Origin: Pseudomonas fluorescens
GTDB lineage: Bacteria > Pseudomonadota > Gammaproteobacteria > Pseudomonadales > Pseudomonadaceae
Assembly (NCBI GenBank): GCA_902825215.1
Contig: LR782234.1
Coordinates: 2,356,001 to 2,420,000, forward strand
Direction: 5' to 3'
Length of the DNA: 64,000 nt
A program made the translations under genes and the position numbers. The notes under the pieces were generated by a model that saw only the letters and a program-made list of their open reading frames with translations, was not told where the DNA came from and did not search any database. The stretch's first letter is position 1; each line of letters starts with the position of its first letter. Positions 1 through 8,242 of this stretch are shown here, piece by piece.

Positions 1-1
1 T

Positions 2-661
2 CCGTTGTCCTGCCACGGCTTGTCGCTGTCGCTTGGTGGCCCGGCGCCGCTGGATGTCGGTTTCCTGCAAGAGGTTCGGGTGTTTCTCGACCACTACAAC
101 GTGCCGCTGTACAGCGAACATTTGAGCTACTGCAGCGATGACGGGCATTTGTATGATTTGCTGCCGCTGCCATTCACTGAAGAAGCGGTGTATCACGTCG
201 CCGCGCGCATCCGTCAGGCTCAAAACATCCTCGGCCGGCGACTGGCGGTAGAAAACGTGTCGTATTACGCCGCACCGCGTCAGGACATGGACGAAGTGAC
301 ATTCACCAACGCCGTGCTGCGCGAGGCCGATTGCGATCTGCTGCTGGACGTCAATAACGTCTACGTCAATTCGGTCAATCACGGCTTTGATCCGCAGACA
401 TTTCTCGCGGGCATCGAACCGCAGCGGGTGGTGGGCATGCACGTCGCGGGGCATTTCGATGAGTCCGACACGCTGAAAATCGACACTCACGGGGCCTCGG
501 TAAAATCCGTGGTGTGGGACTTGCTGGCGCAGGCCTACGCGCGGTTCGGTGCGCAGCCGACCTTGCTGGAGCGGGATTTCAACTTTCCGGCCTTTGCCGA
601 ACTGGTCGGCGAACTGCAGACCATTCGCCACTTGCAAGCAGGAGGGCGACCTCGTGGATAA
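2..661 (+). CDS. DUF692 (MbnB/BufB-like) peptide-modifying enzyme, 5' truncated
   Basis: The reading frame is open from the left window edge, so the true start lies upstream; about 60-70 residues of a family usually near 280 aa are missing. Family landmarks are visible: [29 protein letters not shown] and LERD(F)NFP near the C-terminus, which supply the Glu/Asp/His ligands of the multinuclear iron centre in this TIM-barrel family. Characterised members (MbnB, BufB) oxidise cysteines of a ribosomal peptide with a DUF2063-type partner. The next gene is that partner and overlaps this one by 8 bp, so the two are co-translated. The precursor peptide would lie before the window. Family assignment is firm; the substrate is inferred. 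Confidence 0.85.
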   Translation, partial: PLSCHGLSLSLGGPAPLDVGFLQEVRVFLDHYNVPLYSEHLSYCSDDGHLYDLLPLPFTEEAVYHVAARIRQAQNILGRRLAVENVSYYAAPRQDMDEVTFTNAVLREADCDLLLDVNNVYVNSVNHGFDPQTFLAGIEPQRVVGMHVAGHFDESDTLKIDTHGASVKSVVWDLLAQAYARFGAQPTLLERDFNFPAFAELVGELQTIRHLQAGGRPRG

Positions 662-1403
662 CCTGCAACAGCAACAACAGGCACTGACCCGCTACCTGCG
701 TGATCCCGAGCAGCAGATGCCGCCCGCCGATATGAACGTAGCGCGGTTCGAGGTTTATCGTGATCTGGTGTTCAACAACGTTTCGCAGCTATTGAGCGGA
801 ACCTTTCCGGTGCTGATCCGGATCATCGGTGAACCACGCTGGCGCTTGCTGGTGCGTGGCTTTTTGCGTGACTGGCGGGCGCAGACACCGAAATTCGGCG
901 AGATCGCCGGGGAATTTATCGACTATCTGGCGGCGCAACCGCAGGTGTTGCAGGACGGGCAGTGGCCGGCGTTTTTATTGGAGCTGGCGCATTACGAATG
1001 GGTCGAGATGCTTCTGCAGCAGTCTGATGCACCCGCGTTGCCGCTGACGGATCCGGCCCTGTTGCTGCACCGTCCGCTGCTGGTTTCGGCATTGGCCTGG
1101 CCGCTGGCGTATGTCTGGCCGGTGCATGAACTTGACCCGAACAACCAGCCCGATTCGCCACCGGCGCAACCGACCCTGCTACTGGTGCGGCGCACTGAGG
1201 ATTTCAGCGTGAAGTTTTTCCTGCTGAGTCCGTTGGCTTTGCGTTTGTTGCAGCGTGTTGGCGAGTTTGCAGAGCTGACGGGGCGTGAGCATTTGCAGGA
1301 GCTTGCAGAGGAGGCAGGGCAAGCGGCCAGTGATGCGTTCGTCGACGAAGGCTTGGCGTTGCTGCAACAGCTGCATGCGGATCGGGTGGTGGGCATCACC
1401 TGA
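654..1403 (+). CDS. DUF2063 (BufC/MbnC-like) partner protein
   Basis: This 249-aa protein begins with GTG at 654 inside the 3' end of the DUF692 gene. The frame continues further 5', but that part is a shadow of the upstream gene. The N-terminal ~90 residues have the DUF2063 look ([34 protein letters not shown]), followed by a less conserved C-terminal half. In methanobactin and bufferin clusters such proteins bind the DUF692 enzyme and recruit the precursor peptide. Start choice rests on the overlap geometry and on family alignment of the first residues. Function beyond partnership with the preceding enzyme is inferred. Confidence 0.8.
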   Translation: MDNLQQQQQALTRYLRDPEQQMPPADMNVARFEVYRDLVFNNVSQLLSGTFPVLIRIIGEPRWRLLVRGFLRDWRAQTPKFGEIAGEFIDYLAAQPQVLQDGQWPAFLLELAHYEWVEMLLQQSDAPALPLTDPALLLHRPLLVSALAWPLAYVWPVHELDPNNQPDSPPAQPTLLLVRRTEDFSVKFFLLSPLALRLLQRVGEFAELTGREHLQELAEEAGQAASDAFVDEGLALLQQLHADRVVGIT

Positions 1404-1420
1404 ATGAAACACAAGTCATT

Positions 1421-1507
1421 GTAGGAGTGAGCCTGCTCGCGATAGCGGTCGGTCAGACATATTTGCATCGGCTGACACACCGCTATCGCGAGCAGGCTCA
1501 CTCGTAC
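1421..1507. repeat. REP pair (inverted)
   Basis: Two copies of the Pseudomonas REP core face each other: GAGTGAGCCTGCTCGCGATA at 1425-1444 and its reverse complement ending at 1504, separated by ~35 bp. It sits between the convergent DUF2063 and sensor-kinase genes, a usual REP position, and may act as a transcription barrier or mRNA 3' stabiliser. Confidence 0.85.
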
Positions 1508-1521
1508 AATTATGTGTGCGC

Positions 1522-2829
1522 TTATTGGTTGATGGGCAACTCCAGTTCCGCACACAGCCCGCCGCCCTCACGGTTGCTCAAGGTCAGCGTGCCGCCCAGC
1601 GCCATCGCCAGTTGCTGAGCGATGGCCAAACCCAGACCAGTCCCGCCGGTATCGCGATTACGCGAGTTCTCCACCCGGTAGAACGGCTGCAGCACCTGCG
1701 CCAGTTCGGCTTCGGCGATGCCCGGGCCGCGATCAAGCACGCTGATCGACAGACTGGCGCCATCCGCCGCGACGTGGACTTCAGCAGCGCCAGCGAACTT
1801 CAACGCATTGTCAGTAAGGTTCACCAGCACCCGGCGCAAGGCGTGCGGGCGGGTGTCGATGATCGCTGCGCTGTGGCCGACCAGTTGCACCTGCTTGCCC
1901 ATGTCCTGGTAGTCGAACACCAGGCTTTCGAGAAACGAATCCATGTTGGTGCGCCGGCTCTCTTCGGTCGAACCGTGGACGCTGCGCGCATAGGCCACAC
2001 CTTCGCGCACCAGATGTTCCATTTCGCTGAGGTCGTTCCACAGTTTGTCTTTCTCGGCGCAGTCGTCCATGAACTCGGCGCGCAGTTTCATCCGGGTGAT
2101 CGGTGTTTGCAGGTCGTGGGAAATCGCTGCCAGCAATTGCATGCGTTCTTTCAGGTAGGCGGCGATGCGCGCCTGCATGGTGTTGAAGGCACGCGCCGCG
2201 TAAACCACTTCAGTCGGGCCGGATTCGTCGAGATTGATCGGCTGGGCGTTGGGGTCGAGGGTTTCCACGGCGTTGGCCAGGCGGGTCAGCGGCCGGATCG
2301 CGATGCGTACCGCCAGCCAGGTGCAGGCGATCATCAAGGCCAACTGGCCGAGCAGCACGGCCGGCAACCATGGTGACAGCGGGGCCATGGCCGGGCGTAC
2401 GTCGATGGTCAGCGGGCTGCCGTCGCTCAGGCGCAGATGACCCTGAAAGTGCTGGCGCGGCCCCGGAATGTCGGTGAAGGTCAGCGGATAGCGCTCGCCG
2501 ATGGCTTCGGTGATCGAGGTCACCGCCACCGGCACATCACGGGCATCGATCGGCGTGCCCGGATCGCCTTCGCTCAGCAGATAACCGTAATTCTTGCGCG
2601 CCAGACGGGTGAGCCACGCCGAACGTTCTTCGGCAGGCAGGCGATCGAGAATCGCAACCGAGGTGGAAACGTCGGTTTCCAGGTTGCCCAGCATGGTGTT
2701 CTTCGCGCTTTCGTAGCGCTCGTAGTACTGCGCGCCAAATGACAGCGCCTGGGCGAGGATCAGCCCGATCAGGAAAATCAGCGACAGGCGCGACGCGAGG
2801 GTGCGTGGCCAGTGCAGCTTCAGGGTCAT
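1522..2829 (-). CDS. OmpR-class sensor histidine kinase
   Basis: This 435-aa inner-membrane kinase has TM1 at about residues 14-35, a periplasmic loop to ~153, TM2 at about 154-175, then a HAMP linker and a DHp domain with the phospho-acceptor in ISHDLQTP (His238). The ATPase domain follows with N-box NLTDNALKF, DRGPGI and TGGTGLGLA. Its start codon overlaps the stop of the response-regulator gene (ATGA at 2826-2829), so they are translationally coupled. The neighbourhood (DUF2790, repeat peptide, DipZ-like protein) suggests that it senses envelope metal or redox state; that part is inference. Confidence 0.9.
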   Translation of the reverse strand: MTLKLHWPRTLASRLSLIFLIGLILAQALSFGAQYYERYESAKNTMLGNLETDVSTSVAILDRLPAEERSAWLTRLARKNYGYLLSEGDPGTPIDARDVPVAVTSITEAIGERYPLTFTDIPGPRQHFQGHLRLSDGSPLTIDVRPAMAPLSPWLPAVLLGQLALMIACTWLAVRIAIRPLTRLANAVETLDPNAQPINLDESGPTEVVYAARAFNTMQARIAAYLKERMQLLAAISHDLQTPITRMKLRAEFMDDCAEKDKLWNDLSEMEHLVREGVAYARSVHGSTEESRRTNMDSFLESLVFDYQDMGKQVQLVGHSAAIIDTRPHALRRVLVNLTDNALKFAGAAEVHVAADGASLSISVLDRGPGIAEAELAQVLQPFYRVENSRNRDTGGTGLGLAIAQQLAMALGGTLTLSNREGGGLCAELELPINQ

Positions 2830-3566
2830 GCCGGCGCCCCGAGAATTTCCACCGGCAACGAGAACACATAACCCTCGCTGCGCACGGTCTTGATGTACGC
2901 CGGTTCGCGCGCGTCATCGAGCAGGCGCTGGCGCAAACGGCTGACCAGCAAGTCGATGGAGCGGTCGAACAGGTCGGCATCGCGGCCCTGGGTCAGGTTG
3001 AGTAACTGATCGCGGCTGAGCACTCGTTGCGGATGATCGAGGAACACCCGCAGCAAACGATATTCGGCACCGCTGAGGGCGACCATGGTGCCGTCGGTGT
3101 CCAGCAGATGCCGGGCCGAGGTGTCCAGTTGCCAACGGCCAAAAGCGAGCAGGCGGCCAGCTTCGGTGACCACCAGATTCGGCGGCAGCATGCGCGTGCG
3201 GCGCAACACCGCGTTGATCCGCGCCAGCAGTTCGCGCGCGGCGAATGGTTTGGTCAAGTAGTCGTCGGCGCCCATTTCCAGGCCGATGATGCGGTCGGTT
3301 TCATCGTTGCGCGCGGTCAGCATCAACACCGGCGTGGCCTTGTGTTTGCCCACGCGCAGTTCCCGGCACAACTGCAGGCCATCGTCACCGGGCATCATGA
3401 TGTCGAGCACGATCAGGTCGACAGTGTTGGCTTCCAGGAAGCTGCGCATCTGTCGGCCATCGGCGACGACTGTCGTGCGCAGACCGTTTTTCTTCAGGTA
3501 GTTGCCCACCAGTTCACGGATCTCGCGGTCGTCGTCGACGATGAGAATGTGATCGACATGTTCCAT
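2826..3566 (-). CDS. OmpR-family response regulator
   Basis: The 246-aa protein has a receiver domain (acidic patch DDD at 11-13, phospho-acceptor Asp55 in VLDIMMPG, Lys in LTKPFAARELLAR) and a winged-helix Trans_reg_C domain from ~140 (LSGAEYRLLRVFLDHP, RSIDLLVSRLRQRL, IKTVRSEGYVF). It is the first gene of the regulator-kinase operon. It is transcribed away from the DUF2790 gene, and the shared 298-bp intergenic region contains OmpR-type repeats, so autoregulation and control of the divergent operon are both likely. The spacing resembles metal-responsive pairs, but the signal cannot be read from sequence. Confidence 0.9.
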   Translation of the reverse strand: MEHVDHILIVDDDREIRELVGNYLKKNGLRTTVVADGRQMRSFLEANTVDLIVLDIMMPGDDGLQLCRELRVGKHKATPVLMLTARNDETDRIIGLEMGADDYLTKPFAARELLARINAVLRRTRMLPPNLVVTEAGRLLAFGRWQLDTSARHLLDTDGTMVALSGAEYRLLRVFLDHPQRVLSRDQLLNLTQGRDADLFDRSIDLLVSRLRQRLLDDAREPAYIKTVRSEGYVFSLPVEILGAPA

Positions 3567-3638
3567 CGGTTCAAGCCTCTGTCAGAAGGGGAGTGGACTG
3601 CAGTCTATAGCGCCTCTATCGGCGCGCCTGCCAGCCTT

Positions 3639-3747
3639 TGTATTGCAGTGTATCTGCCGTGTCGACAGATACACGGAAACGCAAAAACACGATTTTTTCA
3701 GGGTTTTGTATCGCTGTGTATCGTCCGGTGGCAGGGATACACAGCGA
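3639..3747. promoter_or_regulatory. Probable response-regulator operators (10-bp direct repeats inside palindromes)
   Basis: TGTATT at 3639 and TGTATC at 3649 are exactly 10 bp apart, and TGTATC recurs at 3707 and 3717, again 10 bp apart. One-turn spacing of hexamers is the classic OmpR-family binding pattern. Each set is also half of an inverted repeat: GTGTATCTG (3648-3656) with CAGATACAC (3666-3674), and TCGCTGTGTATC (3711-3722) with GATACACAGCGA (3736-3747). The region separates the regulator-kinase operon from the divergent DUF2790 operon, so both promoters could be controlled here. Confidence 0.65.
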
Positions 3748-3864
3748 TTGAATCGCGCCTGTTCCTGACACAGACGCGATACCTCGCGAGCTTTAAATAA
3801 GTTCCATCGAGGCAAACGCAGAACGCCTCGGCCCAAACCCAATGAAGCCTTGAGGAGTACCGCC

Positions 3865-4128
3865 ATGAACAACAAATCCGTCGTCGCCGCCTGCCTGTTT
3901 GCCGCTTTGAACATCTGCACGCTGTCGGCCCGTGCCGAAGCATCGCCCGCCCCGCAAACCTACACCTACGGCACCCACCTGGATATCCACAAAGTGATCT
4001 CGCTGGAGCAGGACAACTCGGTGGCCTGCGGCATCGTCGAAGCGCGCATGACTTACCTCGATTCTGCCGGCACCACCCGCGTACTCGATTACAGCAAATT
4101 CGCTGACAGCTGCAACAACGACAACTGA
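3865..4128 (+). CDS. Secreted DUF2790 protein
   Basis: This 87-aa protein starts at ATG 3865 behind GAGGAG (3852-3857). A Sec signal peptide ends near SARA/EA (residue ~24). The mature part carries the DUF2790 pattern YTYGTHLDIHKVIS, a central GIVEARMTYLDS segment, and two cysteines (in VACGIVE and DSCNN). Small periplasmic DUF2790 proteins are numerous in Pseudomonas and often lie next to two-component systems linked to metals. It is first in a + strand set with the repeat peptide (29 bp downstream) and the DipZ-like gene. Biochemical role unknown. Confidence 0.8.
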   Translation: MNNKSVVAACLFAALNICTLSARAEASPAPQTYTYGTHLDIHKVISLEQDNSVACGIVEARMTYLDSAGTTRVLDYSKFADSCNNDN

Positions 4129-4157
4129 TCAATCACTCTTTCTGGAAGGTAAACATC

Positions 4158-4496
4158 ATGAACAACGTATCGCGCATTCTGACGGCCATCGCTTTCTCTC
4201 TGGCCGGCGTGGCCGCCCATGCCAACGCTGCGGTTGAACAGCCTGGCTGCCACACCAGCACCTGTTTCCAACTGACCCCGGTGGCGAAGCAGGGCACCGA
4301 TGGCTTGCTCGCGGCGGACGGCGCCAGTCGCACACCGCAGGGGCAGATGGTTGCTGCGGACGGCGCCAGTCGCACACCGCAGGGGCAGATGGTTGCTGCG
4401 GACGGCGCCAGTCGCACACCACAAGGCCAGATGTTTGCCGAGAACGGCTCCAGCCGCACACCACAGGGCCAATGGCTGCAAAGCCAGAGCGCCTGA
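4158..4496 (+). CDS. Secreted tandem-repeat protein of unknown function
   Basis: The 112-aa protein starts at ATG 4158 behind GGAAGG. A signal peptide is evident (MNNVSRILTAIAFSLAGVAA, cleavage near HANA/AV). The mature chain has a Cys31-x4-Cys36 pair in GCHTSTC, then four 14-residue repeats of the form A-D-G-A-S-R-T-P-Q-G-Q-M-V-A (residues 53-108; the fourth is diverged) and a short tail. It lies between the DUF2790 gene and a CcdA-thioredoxin protein, so the cysteine pair could be a thiol-exchange client. No family recognised. Confidence 0.75.
   Translation: MNNVSRILTAIAFSLAGVAAHANAAVEQPGCHTSTCFQLTPVAKQGTDGLLAADGASRTPQGQMVAADGASRTPQGQMVAADGASRTPQGQMFAENGSSRTPQGQWLQSQSA
4314..4481 (+). repeat. 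Coding tandem repeat, 4 x 42 bp
   Basis: Four consecutive 42-bp units encode the 14-residue peptide repeat of the preceding protein (4314-4355, 4356-4397, 4398-4439, 4440-4481). Units 1 to 3 are nearly identical at DNA level, including synonymous sites, while unit 4 is diverged. That indicates recent internal duplication and likely copy-number variation between strains. Confidence 0.85.
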
Positions 4497-4532
4497 TTGC
4501 TCGCCACCGTCATTAAGAAAAGGTGACTCACC

Positions 4533-5744
4533 ATGTACCTCATCGCGTTTCTCGGCGGTCTGCTGACCGTGCTCAGCCCCTGCATCCTGCCGGTGGTGCC
4601 GTTTCTGTTTGCCGGTGCGCAGCGTAGCCGCGCTTCGATCCTGCTCACCCTCGGCGGCATGGCCCTGACGTTCGCGCTGATCTCCAGCCTGGCGGTGGTC
4701 AGCAGCGAATGGGTGATTCAGGCCAGCAACACCGGACGCCACGTCGCGTTGATCGTGATGAGCGTGTTCGCCTTGTCGCTGATCTCGGCGCGCATCGGTG
4801 ACTGGCTGACGCGTCCTTTTGTAATGCTCGGCAACCGTCTCGACCCGAATGCACAAAACAAGGCCGGGCCGCTGGGCTCGATCATGCTCGGGGTCGCCAC
4901 CGGGCTACTGTGGGCACCGTGCGCCGGGCCGATCCTTGGCGTGATTCTCACTGGCGCCATGCTGCAAGGCGCGAATGCGCAAACCAGCCTGCTGTTGTTG
5001 GCGTATGGCGCCGGCAGTGCCTTGTCGCTGGGCTTGCTGATCTTCGCCGGACGTGGGCTGGTCAATCGCCTGAAGCCGTCGATTCCGTTCACCGGCTGGT
5101 TGCGTCGCGGTGCCGGTGTCGCCGTGCTGGGAGCGGCTGCGGTCATTGCCACGGGTTTCGATAGAACCCTGCTGGCGAACACTTCCTCCGAAGGTGTGGC
5201 CAGCGTGGAAAAAAGCGTGCTGGAGAACGTGCCGAAAGTCGTCGACTACCTCGTCACCAAGGTCCGGGCGGACTCGCCGATGGAGGAGGGCAAAGGCGTG
5301 ATGCCGCCACTGACGGGTGCGGTGCAATGGCTCAATTCGCCGGAGCTGAGCAGCGAATCCCTGCGCGGCAAAGTGGTGCTGGTGGACTTCTGGACCTACG
5401 ACTGCATCAACTGCCAGCACACCCTGCCATACGTGAAGGACTGGGCGAAAAAGTATGAAAAGGACGGCCTCGTGGTGATCGGCGTACACACCCCGGAGTA
5501 CGGCTACGAGCGGATCATCGACAACGTCAAGGATCAGGTGAAAAAGCTCGGCATCACCTACCCGGTAGCGATCGATAACAACTATGCGATCTGGCGCAAC
5601 TTCGATAACCAGTACTGGCCGGCGCATTACCTGATCGACGCCAAGGGGCAGGTCCGTTACAGCCACTTCGGTGAAGGTCGCTACGAGGCGCAGGAGCAGA
5701 TGATCAGGCAACTGCTGGAAGAGGCGAAAGCGCCGGCAGCCTGA
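4533..5744 (+). CDS. DipZ-like cytochrome c biogenesis (CcdA) / thioredoxin fusion
   Basis: The 403-aa protein begins with a CcdA/DsbD-type membrane domain (residues ~1-215, about six TM segments) holding the paired redox cysteines Cys17 (LSPC) and Cys130 (LWAPC). A periplasmic TlpA/AhpC-TSA-like thioredoxin domain follows (~245-400) with active site Cys291-I-N-Cys294 in WTYDCINCQHT. Such fusions pass electrons from cytoplasmic thioredoxin across the inner membrane to periplasmic disulfides. It is the last gene of the set behind the DUF2790 and repeat-protein genes. Client proteins are unknown; those two small secreted Cys-containing neighbours are natural candidates. Confidence 0.9.
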   Translation: MYLIAFLGGLLTVLSPCILPVVPFLFAGAQRSRASILLTLGGMALTFALISSLAVVSSEWVIQASNTGRHVALIVMSVFALSLISARIGDWLTRPFVMLGNRLDPNAQNKAGPLGSIMLGVATGLLWAPCAGPILGVILTGAMLQGANAQTSLLLLAYGAGSALSLGLLIFAGRGLVNRLKPSIPFTGWLRRGAGVAVLGAAAVIATGFDRTLLANTSSEGVASVEKSVLENVPKVVDYLVTKVRADSPMEEGKGVMPPLTGAVQWLNSPELSSESLRGKVVLVDFWTYDCINCQHTLPYVKDWAKKYEKDGLVVIGVHTPEYGYERIIDNVKDQVKKLGITYPVAIDNNYAIWRNFDNQYWPAHYLIDAKGQVRYSHFGEGRYEAQEQMIRQLLEEAKAPAA

Positions 5745-5761
5745 TCATTCAAACCAATGGC

Positions 5762-6223
5762 TCAGAGGTCGCGGACCATGAGCCATTGCTCGTTTCCCCA
5801 GGCTTGAAAGTTTTCCAGTACTTGCCAGCCTCGTTTGGCGTAGTAATCCCGCTGGGTTTGCGTATGCAGGTACAAACGTGGCCAGCCGCGATCCTTCGCC
5901 TCCTGGCAAACCCCTTCAATCAAGCGCTCCGCCAACCCCTGGCCGCGGGCGTCAGGGCTGACGAACACGCAGGCCAGCCAAGGTTCGAGGTCGGGCCGCA
6001 GGGCAAGGTCGGCGCGAGCCAGTGCGGCGCCACCGATCAACTGCTCATCGTCGAGGGCAACGAGGCAAGGCCAGTCACCATTGCTTTGCCCTGCAGCGAA
6101 TTCGCGTTGCCAATCGGCGAGCGGCTGGTGAGCGTATTCGTAGGAGAACTGGCTGTGAATCCATTCGGCATAGCGGTCGCTGTGGTGCAGATGATCGGCT
6201 AGCCAGACGAGCTGCGCAGACAT
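5762..6223 (-). CDS. GNAT family N-acetyltransferase
   Basis: The 153-aa protein starts at MSAQLVW (6223), chosen over an upstream in-frame codon because AAGGA lies about 8 nt before it. The GNAT acetyl-CoA loop is visible as VSPDARGQGLAERLIEG (motif A, R/Q-x-x-G-x-G/A), followed by LYLHTQTQRDYYAKRGW typical of motif B. It is convergent with the DipZ-like gene. Substrate unknown. Confidence 0.85.
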   Translation of the reverse strand: MSAQLVWLADHLHHSDRYAEWIHSQFSYEYAHQPLADWQREFAAGQSNGDWPCLVALDDEQLIGGAALARADLALRPDLEPWLACVFVSPDARGQGLAERLIEGVCQEAKDRGWPRLYLHTQTQRDYYAKRGWQVLENFQAWGNEQWLMVRDL

Positions 6224-6459
6224 CGGTCGAGTCCTTTCCTGAATTGGACGTGCATCAAAAACCAATCTTGCTTCGCAGGCAATCGTCGAGGTGTTTCAAG
6301 TGCTTGACAGATTGCCACCATTCATCGGCAAAGCCCCGGTTTTCATGGGTTGACGGACGATCGGCAGGGACGCCGATCCGCCGTAGCGCGATAGTGGCAA
6401 AGCAGGGCGAGACCCGGCGACCTGCGCTTTTGGCCACATAACAAGAATGCGAGGTTGTC

Positions 6460-6732
6460 ATGCCCAAATTCGTGATTGAACGCGAGATACCTGGTGCCGG
6501 TGAACTGTCGCCAACCGAACTCAAGGCCGTGTCGCAAACGTCGTGTCAGGCGTTGCGTGACCTCGGTCCGCAAGTCCAGTGGCTGCACAGCTATGTGACT
6601 GCCGACAAAATCTATTGCGTGTACATCGCACCTGACGAGGAACAGGTGCGCGAACATGCCCGGCTGGGTGGTTTTCCGGCCAACAGTGTCGCGCGGGTGG
6701 AGCGGATCATCGATCCGACTACCGCCGAATGA
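6460..6732 (+). CDS. DUF4242 (SCO4226-like) small protein
   Basis: A 90-aa protein starting at ATG 6460 behind GAGG. It has the DUF4242 pattern: VIEREIPGAGELSPTEL at the start, VQWLHSYVTADKIYCVYIAPDEE in the middle, HARLGGFPA near the end. The fold is a ferredoxin-like alpha/beta barrel; the Streptomyces homologue SCO4226 binds nickel. It is 33 bp upstream of a methyltransferase gene and probably co-transcribed. Role in Pseudomonas unknown. Confidence 0.75.
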   Translation: MPKFVIEREIPGAGELSPTELKAVSQTSCQALRDLGPQVQWLHSYVTADKIYCVYIAPDEEQVREHARLGGFPANSVARVERIIDPTTAE

Positions 6733-6765
6733 CCACGCTTTCACTGTTCAGCGGAGCCCGACGTC

Positions 6766-7578
6766 ATGAGTACCCCGATTGATCTGACTGCCCTCAAGGA
6801 ACGCCAGAAAGTGGCATGGGCCAGTGGCGATTACGCCTTGATCGGCACCACTTTGCAGATCGTCGGTGAGAACCTCGCCGAGGCCTGCGATTTGCGTTGC
6901 GATGAGCAGGTGCTGGACGTCGCTGCCGGCAATGGCAATGCCACGCTGGCGGCGGCGCGGCGTGGGTGTCTGGTGACGTCGACCGACTATGTTCCGGCGT
7001 TGCTGGAACGTGGGCAGGATCGGGCCCGGGCCGAGCATCTGGATGTGACCTTTCAAGTGGCTGATGCCGAGGCGTTGCCGTTTGCTGACGAGAGTTACGA
7101 CGCGGTGTTGTCGACCTTCGGCGTGATGTTTGCGCCGGATCAGGCCCAGGCGGCGGCGGAGTTGGGCAGGGTCTGTCGGCGTGGCGGGCGGATCGGTCTG
7201 GCCAACTGGACGCCGGGTGGTTTCGTGGGGCAGATGTTCAAGGTGCTCGGCCGGCATCTGCCACCGCCGGCCGGTGCGCAACCGCCGTCAAACTGGGGCA
7301 CGGAGGCGTGGTTGCATACGCATTTTGCTGATCAGGATTTTGTAATTGAGGTGACGCGCCGGCATTTCAATTTTCGTTATCGATCGGCGGCGCATTTCAT
7401 TGATATTTTTCGTCATTGGTATGGGCCGGTGCACAAGGCTTTTGCGGTGTTGCCGGCGGAGGGCGCGGAGGCGCTGGAGGCGGATCTGACGGAGTTGCTT
7501 GAGCGGTTGAATCGGGCGGGGGAGGGATCGTTGGTGGTGCCGAGTGAGTATCTTGAGGTGGTGATTGGCAAGCGTTGA
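6766..7578 (+). CDS. Class I SAM-dependent methyltransferase
   Basis: The 270-aa protein starts at ATG 6766 behind GGAG. The SAM-binding motif I is VLDVAAGNGNATLAAAR (~45-61); motif II/III regions are DVTFQVADAEALPFADESYDAVLS and RVCRRGGRIGLANWTPGG. It resembles the UbiE/Coq5-like Methyltransf_11 group. It may share a transcript with the DUF4242 gene. Acceptor substrate not deducible. Confidence 0.85.
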   Translation: MSTPIDLTALKERQKVAWASGDYALIGTTLQIVGENLAEACDLRCDEQVLDVAAGNGNATLAAARRGCLVTSTDYVPALLERGQDRARAEHLDVTFQVADAEALPFADESYDAVLSTFGVMFAPDQAQAAAELGRVCRRGGRIGLANWTPGGFVGQMFKVLGRHLPPPAGAQPPSNWGTEAWLHTHFADQDFVIEVTRRHFNFRYRSAAHFIDIFRHWYGPVHKAFAVLPAEGAEALEADLTELLERLNRAGEGSLVVPSEYLEVVIGKR

Positions 7579-7866
7579 TTTTTTTCTGGTTTGATTGGGG
7601 GCATATCCGTTGCTGCGGTAACGGCTGCTTATGGTTTCGCCCTTACGGCGAGTCCCTTTTTCAGACGCCAAAAAGGAACCAAAAGGCTTGCTCCTACGTA
7701 CGGGCCTCGCAAGCTCGGGTCCCTTCGCTGCGGGATCGATCCGGGCGCAGCGGCTACGGTTTGCTTCGCTGCACCTCCTTCCGCTGTGTACGACTGCGTC
7801 GTACGGTCGCTGCGCTCCCACGCCCGGATCAATCCCTCCGCTCAGCCTTCCGATGTCGCCGGTGAC
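7579..7866. other. Intergenic sequence, part of a recurrent Pseudomonas-type repeat
   Basis: No gene seen. The block from about 7636 (CGCCCTTACGGCGAGTCCC, then CAGACGCCAAAAAGGAACCA) resembles an intergenic sequence I recognise as recurring in Pseudomonas genomes. Short open frames across it on both strands have no ribosome-binding site and no family resemblance. Confidence 0.4.
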
Positions 7867-7867
7867 G

Positions 7868-7896
7868 CAAGATCAAGATCAAGATCAAGATCAAGA
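7868..7896. repeat. Hexanucleotide microsatellite
   Basis: About four and a half perfect copies of the 6-mer CAAGAT stand between two repeat elements in the gap between the methyltransferase and pcs genes. It is not coding in any credible frame. Confidence 0.8.
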
Positions 7897-7966
7897 GCAC
7901 TCGAGCTAACGCTCATTGTTGAGTGGTTAGAAGCGGGTGGTTGGCTGGGGATTGGTGGTGTGGCTG

Positions 7967-8116
7967 CCCCTCACCCCAGCCCTCTCCCGAGGGAGAGGGA
8001 GCCGATTTTTGGGCCGTTCAAAATCTGCATTCGACTCGGTATTTCACGTTGGCGTATCTCTACCAAACCACTCGGTCAGTTCCCTCTCCCTCCGGGAGAG
8101 GGCTAGGGTGAGGGGC
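7967..8116. repeat. Inverted pair of 'CCCTCTCCC' repeat elements
   Basis: CCCCTCACCCCAGCCCTCTC followed by CGAGGGAGAGGG (7967-8001) faces its inverse, TCCCTCTCCCTCCGGGAGAG with GGCTAGGGTGAGGGG (8081-8115). Each arm is itself a small hairpin and the two arms can pair with each other. The same element occurs singly at 59022-59060. Confidence 0.8.
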
Positions 8117-8176
8117 TTTTGATCTTCAACGTCGCAAAACAGGGGAGCTGACACTCGGCTTGATGGTTGTACTCGC

Positions 8177-8207
8177 CCCCTGTGGGAGCTTGCCTGCAAG
8201 CGATGCC
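8177..8207. repeat. Single REP element
   Basis: CCCTGTGGGAGCTTGCCTGC followed by AAGCGATG matches the second REP type of this genome (TGTGGGAGCTNGCNTGCNAGCGATG). It stands alone just downstream of pcs. Confidence 0.7.
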
Positions 8208-8242
8208 AGCCTCACACCCGACCAATTTCCAATCAATGCCAC

